A stretch of 64,000 bases of DNA from Paracidovorax oryzae ATCC 19882 (GTDB taxonomy: Bacteria > Pseudomonadota > Gammaproteobacteria > Burkholderiales > Burkholderiaceae_C). The stretch is taken from positions 160,764 through 224,763 of the forward strand of contig NZ_KK366049.1 in the NCBI RefSeq assembly GCF_000687165.1, written 5' to 3'. The notes under the pieces are model-generated. The model worked only from the letters and a program-made list of their open reading frames with translations, searched no databases and was not told the origin of the DNA. This document shows positions 1-7,953 of this stretch, one piece after another (the first letter of the stretch is position 1; every line of letters starts with the position of its first letter). The translations under genes and the position numbers were made by a program.

Positions 1-2
1 CC

Positions 3-3000
3 ATGCCGCCGCTGGCCAAGTTCGCGGCCTCGCCGTTCGGCGTGGTCGAGCGCTTCGCTGAAGGCGACAAGGGGCCGGCGCTGCTGCCCGTCACCCTGCG
101 CAATGTCGAGGCGGACCTGCGCGTGCAGGGCCTGGCGGCCGGAGCCGCCCCTGGCGCCTCCGCACCCGCGGCGGCGGCACCGGCGCCGGCACCCGCGGGC
201 AAGGTGAGCACCTTCCAGCCCACCGCCGATGCGGACATCATCGCGTGGTACCGCCGGGTGCGCCGGTACGACGACTACCTGGTGACGCGCAGGGAGGCCA
301 GCCGTGACGTGCGCGGCCCGCTGCCCCAGGTGCTGCAGGACGAAGGCAAGGACACGGTGCAGTCGCGCATGGTGTCGCTGCTCGGCGGCCAGCCCCGTGC
401 CAAGGTGCTGGATTTGCCGCGCCCGGCCAGCGGCGATCCCCGTCCGTTCGAGGTGGTCGGCATCCCGCTGCCGCCGGGCTTCCACGTGGTGGAGATCGCC
501 TCGCCGATGCTGGGCCGCTCGCTGCTGGACGAGCGCCACGGCGCAGGGCGCACGATGTACGTGCGCACCTCCGCGCTCGTGACCAACCTGGGTGTGCACT
601 TCAAGCTGGGGCGCGAAAATGCCGCGGCCTGGGTCACCACGCTCGACAAGGGGCAGGTGGTGCCGGGCGCGGTGGTGCGCGTGTCGGGCTGCGACGGCCG
701 TGAACTGGCCACCGCGACGACCGATGCGCAGGGCATCGCGCGCTTCGAGGGTCTGTCGCCCCAGCCGCCCTCGTGCCCGGGCCGCGACGGCCTGGAGGGC
801 ATGAATGCCTACTTCGTGAGCGCCCGCGCCCAGGGCGCCGACGGCGTGCAGGACATGGCCTTCACCTGGAGCGACTGGCAGCGCGGCATCGAGCCGTGGC
901 GCTTCAACGTGCCCACGAGCAGCCAACCCGAGCCGGACCAGATCGCGCACACCATCTTCGACCGGACGCTGCTGCGCGCGGGCGAGACGGTGTCGATGAA
1001 GCACATCCTGCGCACGCAGAACCGCCAGGGCTTCGGCCTGCCCGATGCCCAGCCGCACACGCTGGCGATCACCCACGTGGGCAGCGGCCAGCAATTCACC
1101 CAGCCGCTGCAGTGGCGCCGCACGCCCACGGGGGGCTTGAGCGCCGAGAGCACCTTCGCGCTGCCGCCCGCCGCCAAGCTGGGCGTGTACAGCGTGGAGC
1201 TGCGCGGCGATGACGACCGCCGGGGCCACAGCTTTACCTCCGGCGAGTTCCGCGTGGAGGAGTTCCGTCTGCCCGTGCTGGAAGGCCGCATTGCGCCGGC
1301 CGACAAGAAGCCGCTGGTGCGCCCGCGTTCGGTGCCCACGGACGTGCAGGTGAACTACGTGTCCGGCGGCGGCGCGGCCAACCTGCCCGTGCGCGTGTCG
1401 GCACTGGTGCGCGGCAAGCCGCTGCAGTTTCCCGATTTCGACGCCTTCAGCTTCGAGCCGCCGCGCCGCAGGGGCGCGCAGCCCCAGGGCGGAAACAGCG
1501 GCGACGACGAGGAGCCCGCCTCTGCCGACGACGCGCGCGTGATCGCCGACAAGCTGGCCGTGACGCTCGACCGCAATGGCGCGGGCAAGGTGGCGATCGA
1601 CAACATTCCCAATTCCCGCCGCGCGCAGGACCTGGTGCTCGAAGCCACGTATTCCGACCCCAACGGCGAAGTGCAGACCCTGCGCAGCACGCAGACGGTC
1701 TGGCCGGCCGCGGTGGTGGCCGGCATCAAGACCGAGGGCTGGGTGTCCGCCGCGCAGAAGATCCGCTTCCAGGCCCTGGCGCTCGGCCTGGACGGCAAGG
1801 TGCAGGAGGGCGTGCCCGTGCAGGTGCAGGCCGTGGCCCGCATCACCACCACCAGCCGCAAGCGCATGGTGGGAGGCTTCTACAGCTACGACAACAAGAC
1901 CGAGACCAAGGACCTGGGCACGGTGTGCACCGGCAAGAGCGACAGCCGCGGGCTGGTGCTGTGCGAGGCCAAGCTCGACGAGGCCGGCGAAGTCGAACTG
2001 GTGGCCACCGCACGCGACAAGGACGGCAACCAGTCCGAGGCGGCCGCCTCGGTCTGGGTGACGCGGCAGGGGGAATTGTGGTTCGGCGGCGAAGACCACG
2101 ACCGCATCGACCTGCTGCCCGAGAAGAAGAGCTACCAGCCCGGGGAGACCGCCCGGCTGCAGGTGCGCATGCCGTTCCGCCAGGCCACGGCACTGGTGAG
2201 CGTGGAGCGCGAGGGCATCATCGACATGCGCGTGGTGCAGCTCAATGGCCAGGATCCGACGGTGCAGCTCAAGATCGAGGAGGGCTGGGGCCCGAACGTC
2301 TACGTGAGCGTGCTGGCGCTGCGCGGACGCCTGCGCGAGGTGCCCTGGTACAGCTTCTTCACCTGGGGCTTCAAGGCACCGCGCGAGTGGTGGACCGCCT
2401 TCTGGTACGAGGGCAAGGAATACGTCGCGCCCACGGCCATGGTGGACCTGTCCAAGCCCGCCTACCGGCTGGGGCTGGCCGAGATCAAGGTGGGCGCGAA
2501 AGCGCACCGCATCGAGCTGAAGGTGACGGCCGACAAGGAGAGCTACCCGGTGCGCGGCAAGGCCCAGGTCACCATCGCCGCCACGCTGCCCGACGGCAAG
2601 CCCGCGGCGAATGCCGAGGTGGCCGTGGCCGCGGTGGACCAGGCCCTGCTGGAGCTGATGCCCAACACCAGTTGGAACCTGCTGGACGCCATGCTGCAGC
2701 GGCGCGCCTGGGGCGTGGAAACCTCCACGGCACAAATGGAGATCATCGGCCGGCGCCACTACGGCAAGAAGGCCGTGCCGGCAGGCGGCGGCGGCGGACG
2801 CGCGCAGACGCGCGAGCTGCTCGACACCCTGCTGCTCTGGCAGCCCGCGGTGCGCCTGGACGCCAACGGACGCGCGCAGGTCACGGTGCCGCTGAACGAC
2901 GCCCTCACCACGTTCAAGATCGTCGCGGTGGCGGATGCGGGCACGGGCCAGTTCGGCACCGGTTCCACCAGCATCCGGGCCACGCAGGACCTGCAGATCA

Positions 3001-4970
3001 TCAGCGGCCTGCCGCCGCTGGTGCGCGAGGACGACCAGTTCCGCGCCCAGTTCACTCTGCGCAACACCACCAAGGCGGCCATGAAGGTCGAGGTCGCCCC
3101 GCGCGCCACGCTGCTCACGCTGGACAAGCAGACGGTGGACATCCCGGCCGGCGAATCCCGCGAAGTGGCCTGGAACGTGACCGCGCCCGCGCAGCTCGCC
3201 CGCACGCGGGCCGAGGCCATCCTCTGGGAGATCGAGGCGCGCGACACCACGCCTGGCGCCGCCGGAGCGCGCGATGCGCTCAAGGCCACGCAGCGGCTCG
3301 TGCCGGCCGTGCCGCTGACGGTGCAGCAGGCCACCCTCGTGCAGGTGGACGGCAGCTTCGGCATCGACGTGAAGCCGCCCGCCGACGCCATCCCCGGCCG
3401 CGGAGGGCTGAAGATGTCGGTGCAGCCCAAGCTCGCCGAGGGCCTGCCGGGCGTGCGCGACTGGTTCGCCAACTACCCGTTCCTCTGCCTGGAGCAGAAG
3501 ACCAGCAAGGCCGTGGGCCTGCGCGACGGCAAGATGTGGCAGACCGTGGTGGGGCAGCTGCCCACCTACCTGGACGGCGACGGCCTGGCCAGCTACTTCC
3601 CGCCGCAGGCCGGCAGCGGCAACCGCGGCAGCGACACGCTCACCGCCTACCTGCTCGCGGCCACGCACGAAGCCTCGTCCATCGATCCGGCCTTCGCGCT
3701 TGCGCCGGAGGTGCGCGCGCCGATGGAGCGTGGCCTGATCGCCTTCGTAGAGGGCCGCATCCAGCGCGACTTCTGGAGCCCGCGCAAGGACCTGGACATG
3801 CGCAAGCTCGCCGCGATCGAGGCGCTGTCGCGCTACGGCAAGGCCACGGGCCGCATGCTCTCGTCCATCACCGTGGCGCCCAACCAGTGGCCCACGCACA
3901 GCGTGATCGACTGGCTGAACATACTGCGGCGCGTGACCGACGCACCGCAGCGCGAGCAGCGCATGGCGGAGGCCACCCAGATCCTCAAGTCCCGCCTGTC
4001 CTACCAGGGCACCAAGCTGATCTTCAGTTCCGAGCAGGACGACTACTGGTGGTGGCTCATGCAGAACGGCGACGTGAACACGGCGCGGCTCATGCTGGCC
4101 GTGATGGACGATCCGGCCTGGAAGGACGACATGGGGCGCCTGGCCAACGGCTTCATCGCGCGGCAGCAGGGCGGGGCCTGGCACACCACCACGGCCAACC
4201 TCTGGGGCGGCCTGGCGCTGGAGAAATTCAGCGCGAAGTTCGAGGCCACGCCGGTTACCGGATTCACCCGCGCCGCGATGGGCGGCAACACCGCCAGCGT
4301 GGACTGGAGCAAGGTGGGCCGCGTCTCCACCGCCGATGCCACGGGTGCTGCGCACCAGACCACGTGGTTCGGCGCCCCCGCGTCGCCCGGCAACCTGACC
4401 AACAACGGCATGTTCCTGCCATGGAGCGCCTCGGGCGGCAAGGAGACGCTCAACGTGACCCAGCAAGGCACCGGAAAGCCCTGGCTCACGCTGCAGTCGG
4501 TGGCCGCGGTCCAGCTCAAGGAGCCGTTCTCCGCCGGCTACACGGTCAAGAAGACCATCACGCCGGTGGAGCAGGCGGTGGCCGGCCGGTACACCCGTGG
4601 TGATGTGCTGCGCGTGAAACTCGAGGTGACCTCCACCGCCGACATGACCTGGGTGGTGCTCACCGACCCGGTGCCCGGCGGCGCCACCATCCTGGGCAAC
4701 GGCCTGGGGCGCGACTCCGAGATCGCGACGCAGGGCGAGAAGCGTGGCAGCGGCGGCAGCGGCTGGCTGGCCTACGAGGAGCGCAGCTTCGAGGCCTGGC
4801 GCGGCTACTACGAGTACGTGTCCAAGGGCTCGATCACGGCCGAGTACACCGTGCGGCTGAACAACGTCGGCGAGTTCGCGCTTCCGCCGACGCGGGTGGA
4901 GGCGATGTATGCGCCCGAGATGTTCGGGGAAACGCCGAACCCCCGCATGAAGGTGGACGCCGCGCGCTGA
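3..4970 (+). CDS. Alpha-2-macroglobulin family protein (YfhM-like), 5' end outside window
   Basis: The visible 1655 residues are the bulk of a bacterial alpha-2-macroglobulin. Such proteins sit in the periplasm, usually lipid-anchored, and trap proteases through a reactive thioester. The sequence shows the thioester motif CLEQ at residues 1162-1165 in a YPFLCLEQKTSK context, a macroglobulin-domain pattern (DRTLLRAGETV) near residue 320, and a long C-terminal helical domain. There is no signal peptide or lipobox at the visible start, and the first ATG is only 2 bases from the window edge, so the real start very probably lies upstream. An Ala/Pro linker occupies residues 45-65. In many Proteobacteria this gene is next to pbpC, but here pbpC begins about 3 kb downstream. 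The family call is secure; the start is not. Confidence 0.93.
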   Translation: MPPLAKFAASPFGVVERFAEGDKGPALLPVTLRNVEADLRVQGLAAGAAPGASAPAAAAPAPAPAGKVSTFQPTADADIIAWYRRVRRYDDYLVTRREASRDVRGPLPQVLQDEGKDTVQSRMVSLLGGQPRAKVLDLPRPASGDPRPFEVVGIPLPPGFHVVEIASPMLGRSLLDERHGAGRTMYVRTSALVTNLGVHFKLGRENAAAWVTTLDKGQVVPGAVVRVSGCDGRELATATTDAQGIARFEGLSPQPPSCPGRDGLEGMNAYFVSARAQGADGVQDMAFTWSDWQRGIEPWRFNVPTSSQPEPDQIAHTIFDRTLLRAGETVSMKHILRTQNRQGFGLPDAQPHTLAITHVGSGQQFTQPLQWRRTPTGGLSAESTFALPPAAKLGVYSVELRGDDDRRGHSFTSGEFRVEEFRLPVLEGRIAPADKKPLVRPRSVPTDVQVNYVSGGGAANLPVRVSALVRGKPLQFPDFDAFSFEPPRRRGAQPQGGNSGDDEEPASADDARVIADKLAVTLDRNGAGKVAIDNIPNSRRAQDLVLEATYSDPNGEVQTLRSTQTVWPAAVVAGIKTEGWVSAAQKIRFQALALGLDGKVQEGVPVQVQAVARITTTSRKRMVGGFYSYDNKTETKDLGTVCTGKSDSRGLVLCEAKLDEAGEVELVATARDKDGNQSEAAASVWVTRQGELWFGGEDHDRIDLLPEKKSYQPGETARLQVRMPFRQATALVSVEREGIIDMRVVQLNGQDPTVQLKIEEGWGPNVYVSVLALRGRLREVPWYSFFTWGFKAPREWWTAFWYEGKEYVAPTAMVDLSKPAYRLGLAEIKVGAKAHRIELKVTADKESYPVRGKAQVTIAATLPDGKPAANAEVAVAAVDQALLELMPNTSWNLLDAMLQRRAWGVETSTAQMEIIGRRHYGKKAVPAGGGGGRAQTRELLDTLLLWQPAVRLDANGRAQVTVPLNDALTTFKIVAVADAGTGQFGTGSTSIRATQDLQIISGLPPLVREDDQFRAQFTLRNTTKAAMKVEVAPRATLLTLDKQTVDIPAGESREVAWNVTAPAQLARTRAEAILWEIEARDTTPGAAGARDALKATQRLVPAVPLTVQQATLVQVDGSFGIDVKPPADAIPGRGGLKMSVQPKLAEGLPGVRDWFANYPFLCLEQKTSKAVGLRDGKMWQTVVGQLPTYLDGDGLASYFPPQAGSGNRGSDTLTAYLLAATHEASSIDPAFALAPEVRAPMERGLIAFVEGRIQRDFWSPRKDLDMRKLAAIEALSRYGKATGRMLSSITVAPNQWPTHSVIDWLNILRRVTDAPQREQRMAEATQILKSRLSYQGTKLIFSSEQDDYWWWLMQNGDVNTARLMLAVMDDPAWKDDMGRLANGFIARQQGGAWHTTTANLWGGLALEKFSAKFEATPVTGFTRAAMGGNTASVDWSKVGRVSTADATGAAHQTTWFGAPASPGNLTNNGMFLPWSASGGKETLNVTQQGTGKPWLTLQSVAAVQLKEPFSAGYTVKKTITPVEQAVAGRYTRGDVLRVKLEVTSTADMTWVVLTDPVPGGATILGNGLGRDSEIATQGEKRGSGGSGWLAYEERSFEAWRGYYEYVSKGSITAEYTVRLNNVGEFALPPTRVEAMYAPEMFGETPNPRMKVDAAR

Positions 4971-4989
4971 CCCCGGAGTACCGGCCCCG

Positions 4990-5226
4990 CTATTCGTGGT
5001 TGCCGGGCGATCGCCCCGGTGCCTGGTCCGGGCCCGGCGGGGCCTCGCCGGCCGGAGGCACGCCTGCAGGCGACCATGCGAGCCAATCCTCGCCGAACAA
5101 CTCCGCGGGGTGCGGCGTGCGCTCCGAGCCATTGCCGCACGCCAGGGCCTCGGCCGGGCAGTAGCGGTCGCAGCCCCAGCAGATGCGTTCCGGGCGGGCG
5201 GGATGTTGGGGAAATTTCCGGGCCAT
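4990..5226 (-). CDS. DUF3079 family small cysteine protein
   Basis: This 78-residue protein faces the alpha-2-macroglobulin gene, with 19 bases between the stops. Residues 14-30 carry four cysteines as WGCDRYCPAEALACGNGSE, followed by HPAELFGEDW. I recognise this as the DUF3079 signature, a small family found mostly in Betaproteobacteria with no established function. The cysteine spacing suggests metal binding, which is an inference. The C-terminal 25 residues are Pro/Gly-rich and probably disordered. The start at 5226 is the only one that keeps the conserved MARKFPQHP N-terminus. Confidence 0.85.
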   Translation of the reverse strand: MARKFPQHPARPERICWGCDRYCPAEALACGNGSERTPHPAELFGEDWLAWSPAGVPPAGEAPPGPDQAPGRSPGNHE

Positions 5227-5385
5227 GGTCGATGGGTGGGAACAGGGACAGTCTGCGCCCCTGGCCGCAACGTGGCTTGCGCTGCGTCAACCCGACACAC
5301 CTGCTGACATGGCTTGCAGGCACCGACTTTCCGCCAGAAGGAATATTCCGTATAACCCGGCCGTTTCAACCCGACAGGAGATGAG

Positions 5386-5880
5386 ATGACCGTGAAACTG
5401 CTGCTCTCCCGCGCCGTGCTGGCCTGCGCGGCCGCCGTGTGCCTTTCCGCCCATGCCCAGGTGCCCGTGGCGGAAGAACCGAACCACGACAAACTGCTGT
5501 GGTCCCACAACCCGGTCCTCGCGCACAACAAGCGGCTGGTGTACGACTTCTGGCGGGAAGTGTTCGAGTCCGGCCAGGTGGAACTGGCCGACCGCTACAT
5601 GAGGGAGGACTACATCCAGCACAACCCGCTGGTGGCCACGGGCCGCGAGCCCTTCAAGCAATTCCTGGCGCAGGTCACGCCGCGCTCGCCCATACAGCCC
5701 CGTGTGAAGGCCCCGCTGGTGCGCATCCTCGCCGAGGGTGACATGGTCACCCTGGTGTTCGCCCGCCGCCTGCCGGATCCGCAGAACGCGGGGCAGACCT
5801 ACACGACCACGTGGTTCGACATGTTCCGCATCCAGGACGGGCAGATCGCCGAACACTGGGACGCCGCCACGAAGAACTGA
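5386..5880 (+). CDS. Secreted SnoaL/NTF2-like protein
   Basis: This 164-residue protein starts with a signal peptide: a short basic start, the hydrophobic stretch LLLSRAVLACAAAVCL, and a likely AHA-Q cleavage near residue 25. The rest has the pattern of a SnoaL-like (NTF2 superfamily) alpha+beta barrel: a DFWREVFESGQ helix, DRYMREDYIQHNP, and closing strands TTTWFDMFRIQDGQIAEHWD. Proteins of this fold bind or isomerise small hydrophobic molecules. Exported single-domain forms of this kind are usually uncharacterised. ACAGGAGATGAG lies just before the ATG and supplies a good ribosome binding site. The substrate is unknown. Confidence 0.85.
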   Translation: MTVKLLLSRAVLACAAAVCLSAHAQVPVAEEPNHDKLLWSHNPVLAHNKRLVYDFWREVFESGQVELADRYMREDYIQHNPLVATGREPFKQFLAQVTPRSPIQPRVKAPLVRILAEGDMVTLVFARRLPDPQNAGQTYTTTWFDMFRIQDGQIAEHWDAATKN

Positions 5881-5890
5881 AGAAGGGCCA

Positions 5891-5938
5891 TCGGCGTACG
5901 TCCTCTGTGCGTCCTAACGCGACAGTGACGTACGCCGA
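5891..5938. repeat. Perfect 12-bp inverted repeat with 24-nt spacer
   Basis: TCGGCGTACGTC at 5891-5902 is repeated exactly in reverse complement at 5927-5938. It starts 10 bases after the stop of the NTF2-like gene. No T-run follows, so it is not a standard intrinsic terminator. It could be a weak RNA hairpin or a binding site for a dimeric regulator acting on the chemoreceptor gene downstream. A second, shorter inverted repeat (ACAAAT, 7 nt, ATTTGT) lies at 5945-5963. Confidence 0.55.
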
Positions 5939-5954
5939 ATGCCTACAAATCGCG

Positions 5955-5982
5955 TTAATTTGTAACTTTAGTATCCCGATCG
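5955..5982 (+). promoter_or_regulatory. Possible sigma-28 (FliA) promoter for chemoreceptor
   Basis: TTAA (5955-5958), 16 bases, then CCCGATCG (5975-5982) resembles the flagellar consensus TAAA-N15-GCCGATAA. The CCGAT core is intact, but the -35 half is imperfect and the spacing is one base long. It is about 100 bases before the receptor start in the only AT-rich stretch here. It is plausible because chemoreceptors are commonly FliA-controlled, but weak. Confidence 0.3.
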
Positions 5983-6080
5983 TGCTCCCATGACGGATGT
6001 TGGCCACGGATGTCGCGTGGCGAGGGCCGGGGCCGGCCCTCCCTCATGGCGCGGCGTTCCTGCACGAAAGCGGTACTCCC

Positions 6081-7859
6081 ATGAACATCTCACATTGGCC
6101 CCTGGGCCGACGGCTCGCCCTGGCATTCGGCGGCGTCATCGCAATCTTCCTGGTGGTGATCGGCGTGGCCATCCAGAGCCAGAACCACATCAAGACCGCC
6201 ACCAGCATGAACATCCACACCTACAAGGTGCTGGAGGAGGCCCAGCGGATGCTGCTGGGCGTGGTCAACATGGAAACCGGCGCCCGCGGCTATCTGCTGT
6301 CGGGCAGCACTGCCTTCCTCGGCCCGTGGAACCAGGGGCGAGAGACTTTCGACTCCGCCTGGCAATCGCTGCGCACGCTCACCGCGGACAACCCGGAGCA
6401 ACAGAAGCGGCTCGACGTGCTGCGTGCCCGCCAGGCGGACTTCGCCGCGGTGATGCAGTCGCTGCAGGACATGCGCCGCGACGTGGATGCCGGCAAGGTC
6501 CCGATGGAGGCTTTCGTCGGCGAATTCGGAAAGGCACGCGACAAGGCCGCGATGGACGGCTTCCGGAACATGCAGGCCGAGTTCTCCAAGGCCGAACGCG
6601 ACCTGCTCGATGTACGCCAGGCCGAGGCGGAAGACGCCCGTGCCACGGCCCTGGCGGTGGAGGTCGGCGGCACCGCGCTGGCCGTGGTGGTGGCCGTGCT
6701 GCTCGGCCTGTGGGTGACCCGCTCCATCACCCGCCCCATCGCCCGGGCGGTGGACGTGGCCCGGGCCGTCGCCGCGGGAGACCTGACCCAGCGCATCGAG
6801 ATCCATGCGCGGGACGAAGTCGGCCTGCTGCTGGAGAGCCTGCGCGACATGAATACGGCGCTGGCCACGGTCGTGTCCCGCGTGCGCCAGGGGAGCGAAT
6901 CGGTCGCCTCGGCCAGCATGCAGATCGCGCAGGGCAATTCCGACCTGTCGTCCCGTACGGAGAGCCAGGCCAGCGCGCTGGAGGAAACCGCTGCCTCCAT
7001 GGAGGAACTGGGCTCCACGGTGGCGCAGAACGCGGACAACGCGCGCCAGGCCAACCAGCTGGCGCAGGCCTCGAGCGGCGTGGCGGAGCAGGGCGGCACC
7101 GTGGTGGCGCAGGTCGTGGACACCATGAAAGGCATTTCGGAGAGCTCGCGGCGCATCTCCGACATCATCAACGTCATCGACGGCATTGCCTTCCAGACCA
7201 ACATCCTGGCCCTGAATGCCGCGGTGGAGGCCGCGCGTGCCGGTGAGCAGGGCCGTGGTTTCGCCGTGGTGGCGGGCGAGGTGCGCAGCCTGGCGCAGCG
7301 CAGCGCCGGCGCGGCCAAGGAAATCAAGGAGCTCATCACCGCCAGCGTCGAGCGGGTGGAAAGCGGCGCGCAACTGGCCGACCGGGCCGGCAGCACCATG
7401 ACCGAGGTGGTGGGCAGCATCCGCCGCGTGACCGACATCATGGGCGAGATCAGCGCGGCGAGCAGCGAGCAGAGCGCAGGCGTCGCACAGGTGGGCGAGG
7501 CCGTCACCCAGATGGACCAGACCACGCAGCAGAACGCTGCACTGGTCGAGGAGATGGCCGCCGCCGCCTCCAGCCTGCGTTCCCAGGCGCAGGACCTCGT
7601 GCAGGCCGTCAGCGTGTTCCGGCTGGCATCGGATGCCCCGCAGGCGGCGGTGGCCGTGGCACCTTCCGTGGCGGCGGCGCCCGCGGTGCCTGTCGCGGCG
7701 GCGGCCCGCCCCGCCGTGCCTGCCCGCAAGCCGTCTCCGGCGAAGGTGCGCGCGCCCGCCCGCACGCCCGCGCTGCGACCCGCAGCCGCCACGGCAGGCC
7801 TCATGGCGGCCCCCGCCATGGCAGTCCATGGCGCGCCAGGCGACTGGGAGTCGTTCTGA
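6081..7859 (+). CDS. Methyl-accepting chemotaxis protein with CHASE3-type sensor and C-terminal tether
   Basis: This 592-residue transmembrane chemoreceptor signals through CheW/CheA. TM1 is about residues 10-32. The helical periplasmic sensor (about 35-185) carries [12 protein letters not shown], typical of CHASE3 domains. TM2 (about 189-212) is followed by a HAMP domain, then the MCP signalling hairpin with the conserved tip [21 protein letters not shown] linker of about 70 Ala/Pro residues ends in DWESF, which fits the aromatic-x-x-aromatic pentapeptide that recruits CheR/CheB in high-abundance receptors. An in-frame extension reaches 5997, but [16 protein letters not shown] at 6081 is the natural receptor start. 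The ligand cannot be told from sequence. Confidence 0.92.
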   Translation: MNISHWPLGRRLALAFGGVIAIFLVVIGVAIQSQNHIKTATSMNIHTYKVLEEAQRMLLGVVNMETGARGYLLSGSTAFLGPWNQGRETFDSAWQSLRTLTADNPEQQKRLDVLRARQADFAAVMQSLQDMRRDVDAGKVPMEAFVGEFGKARDKAAMDGFRNMQAEFSKAERDLLDVRQAEAEDARATALAVEVGGTALAVVVAVLLGLWVTRSITRPIARAVDVARAVAAGDLTQRIEIHARDEVGLLLESLRDMNTALATVVSRVRQGSESVASASMQIAQGNSDLSSRTESQASALEETAASMEELGSTVAQNADNARQANQLAQASSGVAEQGGTVVAQVVDTMKGISESSRRISDIINVIDGIAFQTNILALNAAVEAARAGEQGRGFAVVAGEVRSLAQRSAGAAKEIKELITASVERVESGAQLADRAGSTMTEVVGSIRRVTDIMGEISAASSEQSAGVAQVGEAVTQMDQTTQQNAALVEEMAAAASSLRSQAQDLVQAVSVFRLASDAPQAAVAVAPSVAAAPAVPVAAAARPAVPARKPSPAKVRAPARTPALRPAAATAGLMAAPAMAVHGAPGDWESF

Positions 7860-7953
7860 CCGGCTTCCCGCGGCGGTGGTCCGCCGCTGCGCCAGAATCG
7901 GGGTCTTCCAGCCCTCTTCGCGCCGCCGTGGTGCTTCCCCCGGCGGCTTTCCC

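Noticed and set aside
1925..4603. 892-codon ORF inside the alpha-2-macroglobulin gene
   Set aside because: Same strand, different frame, no domains; overlaps a gene with clear motifs.
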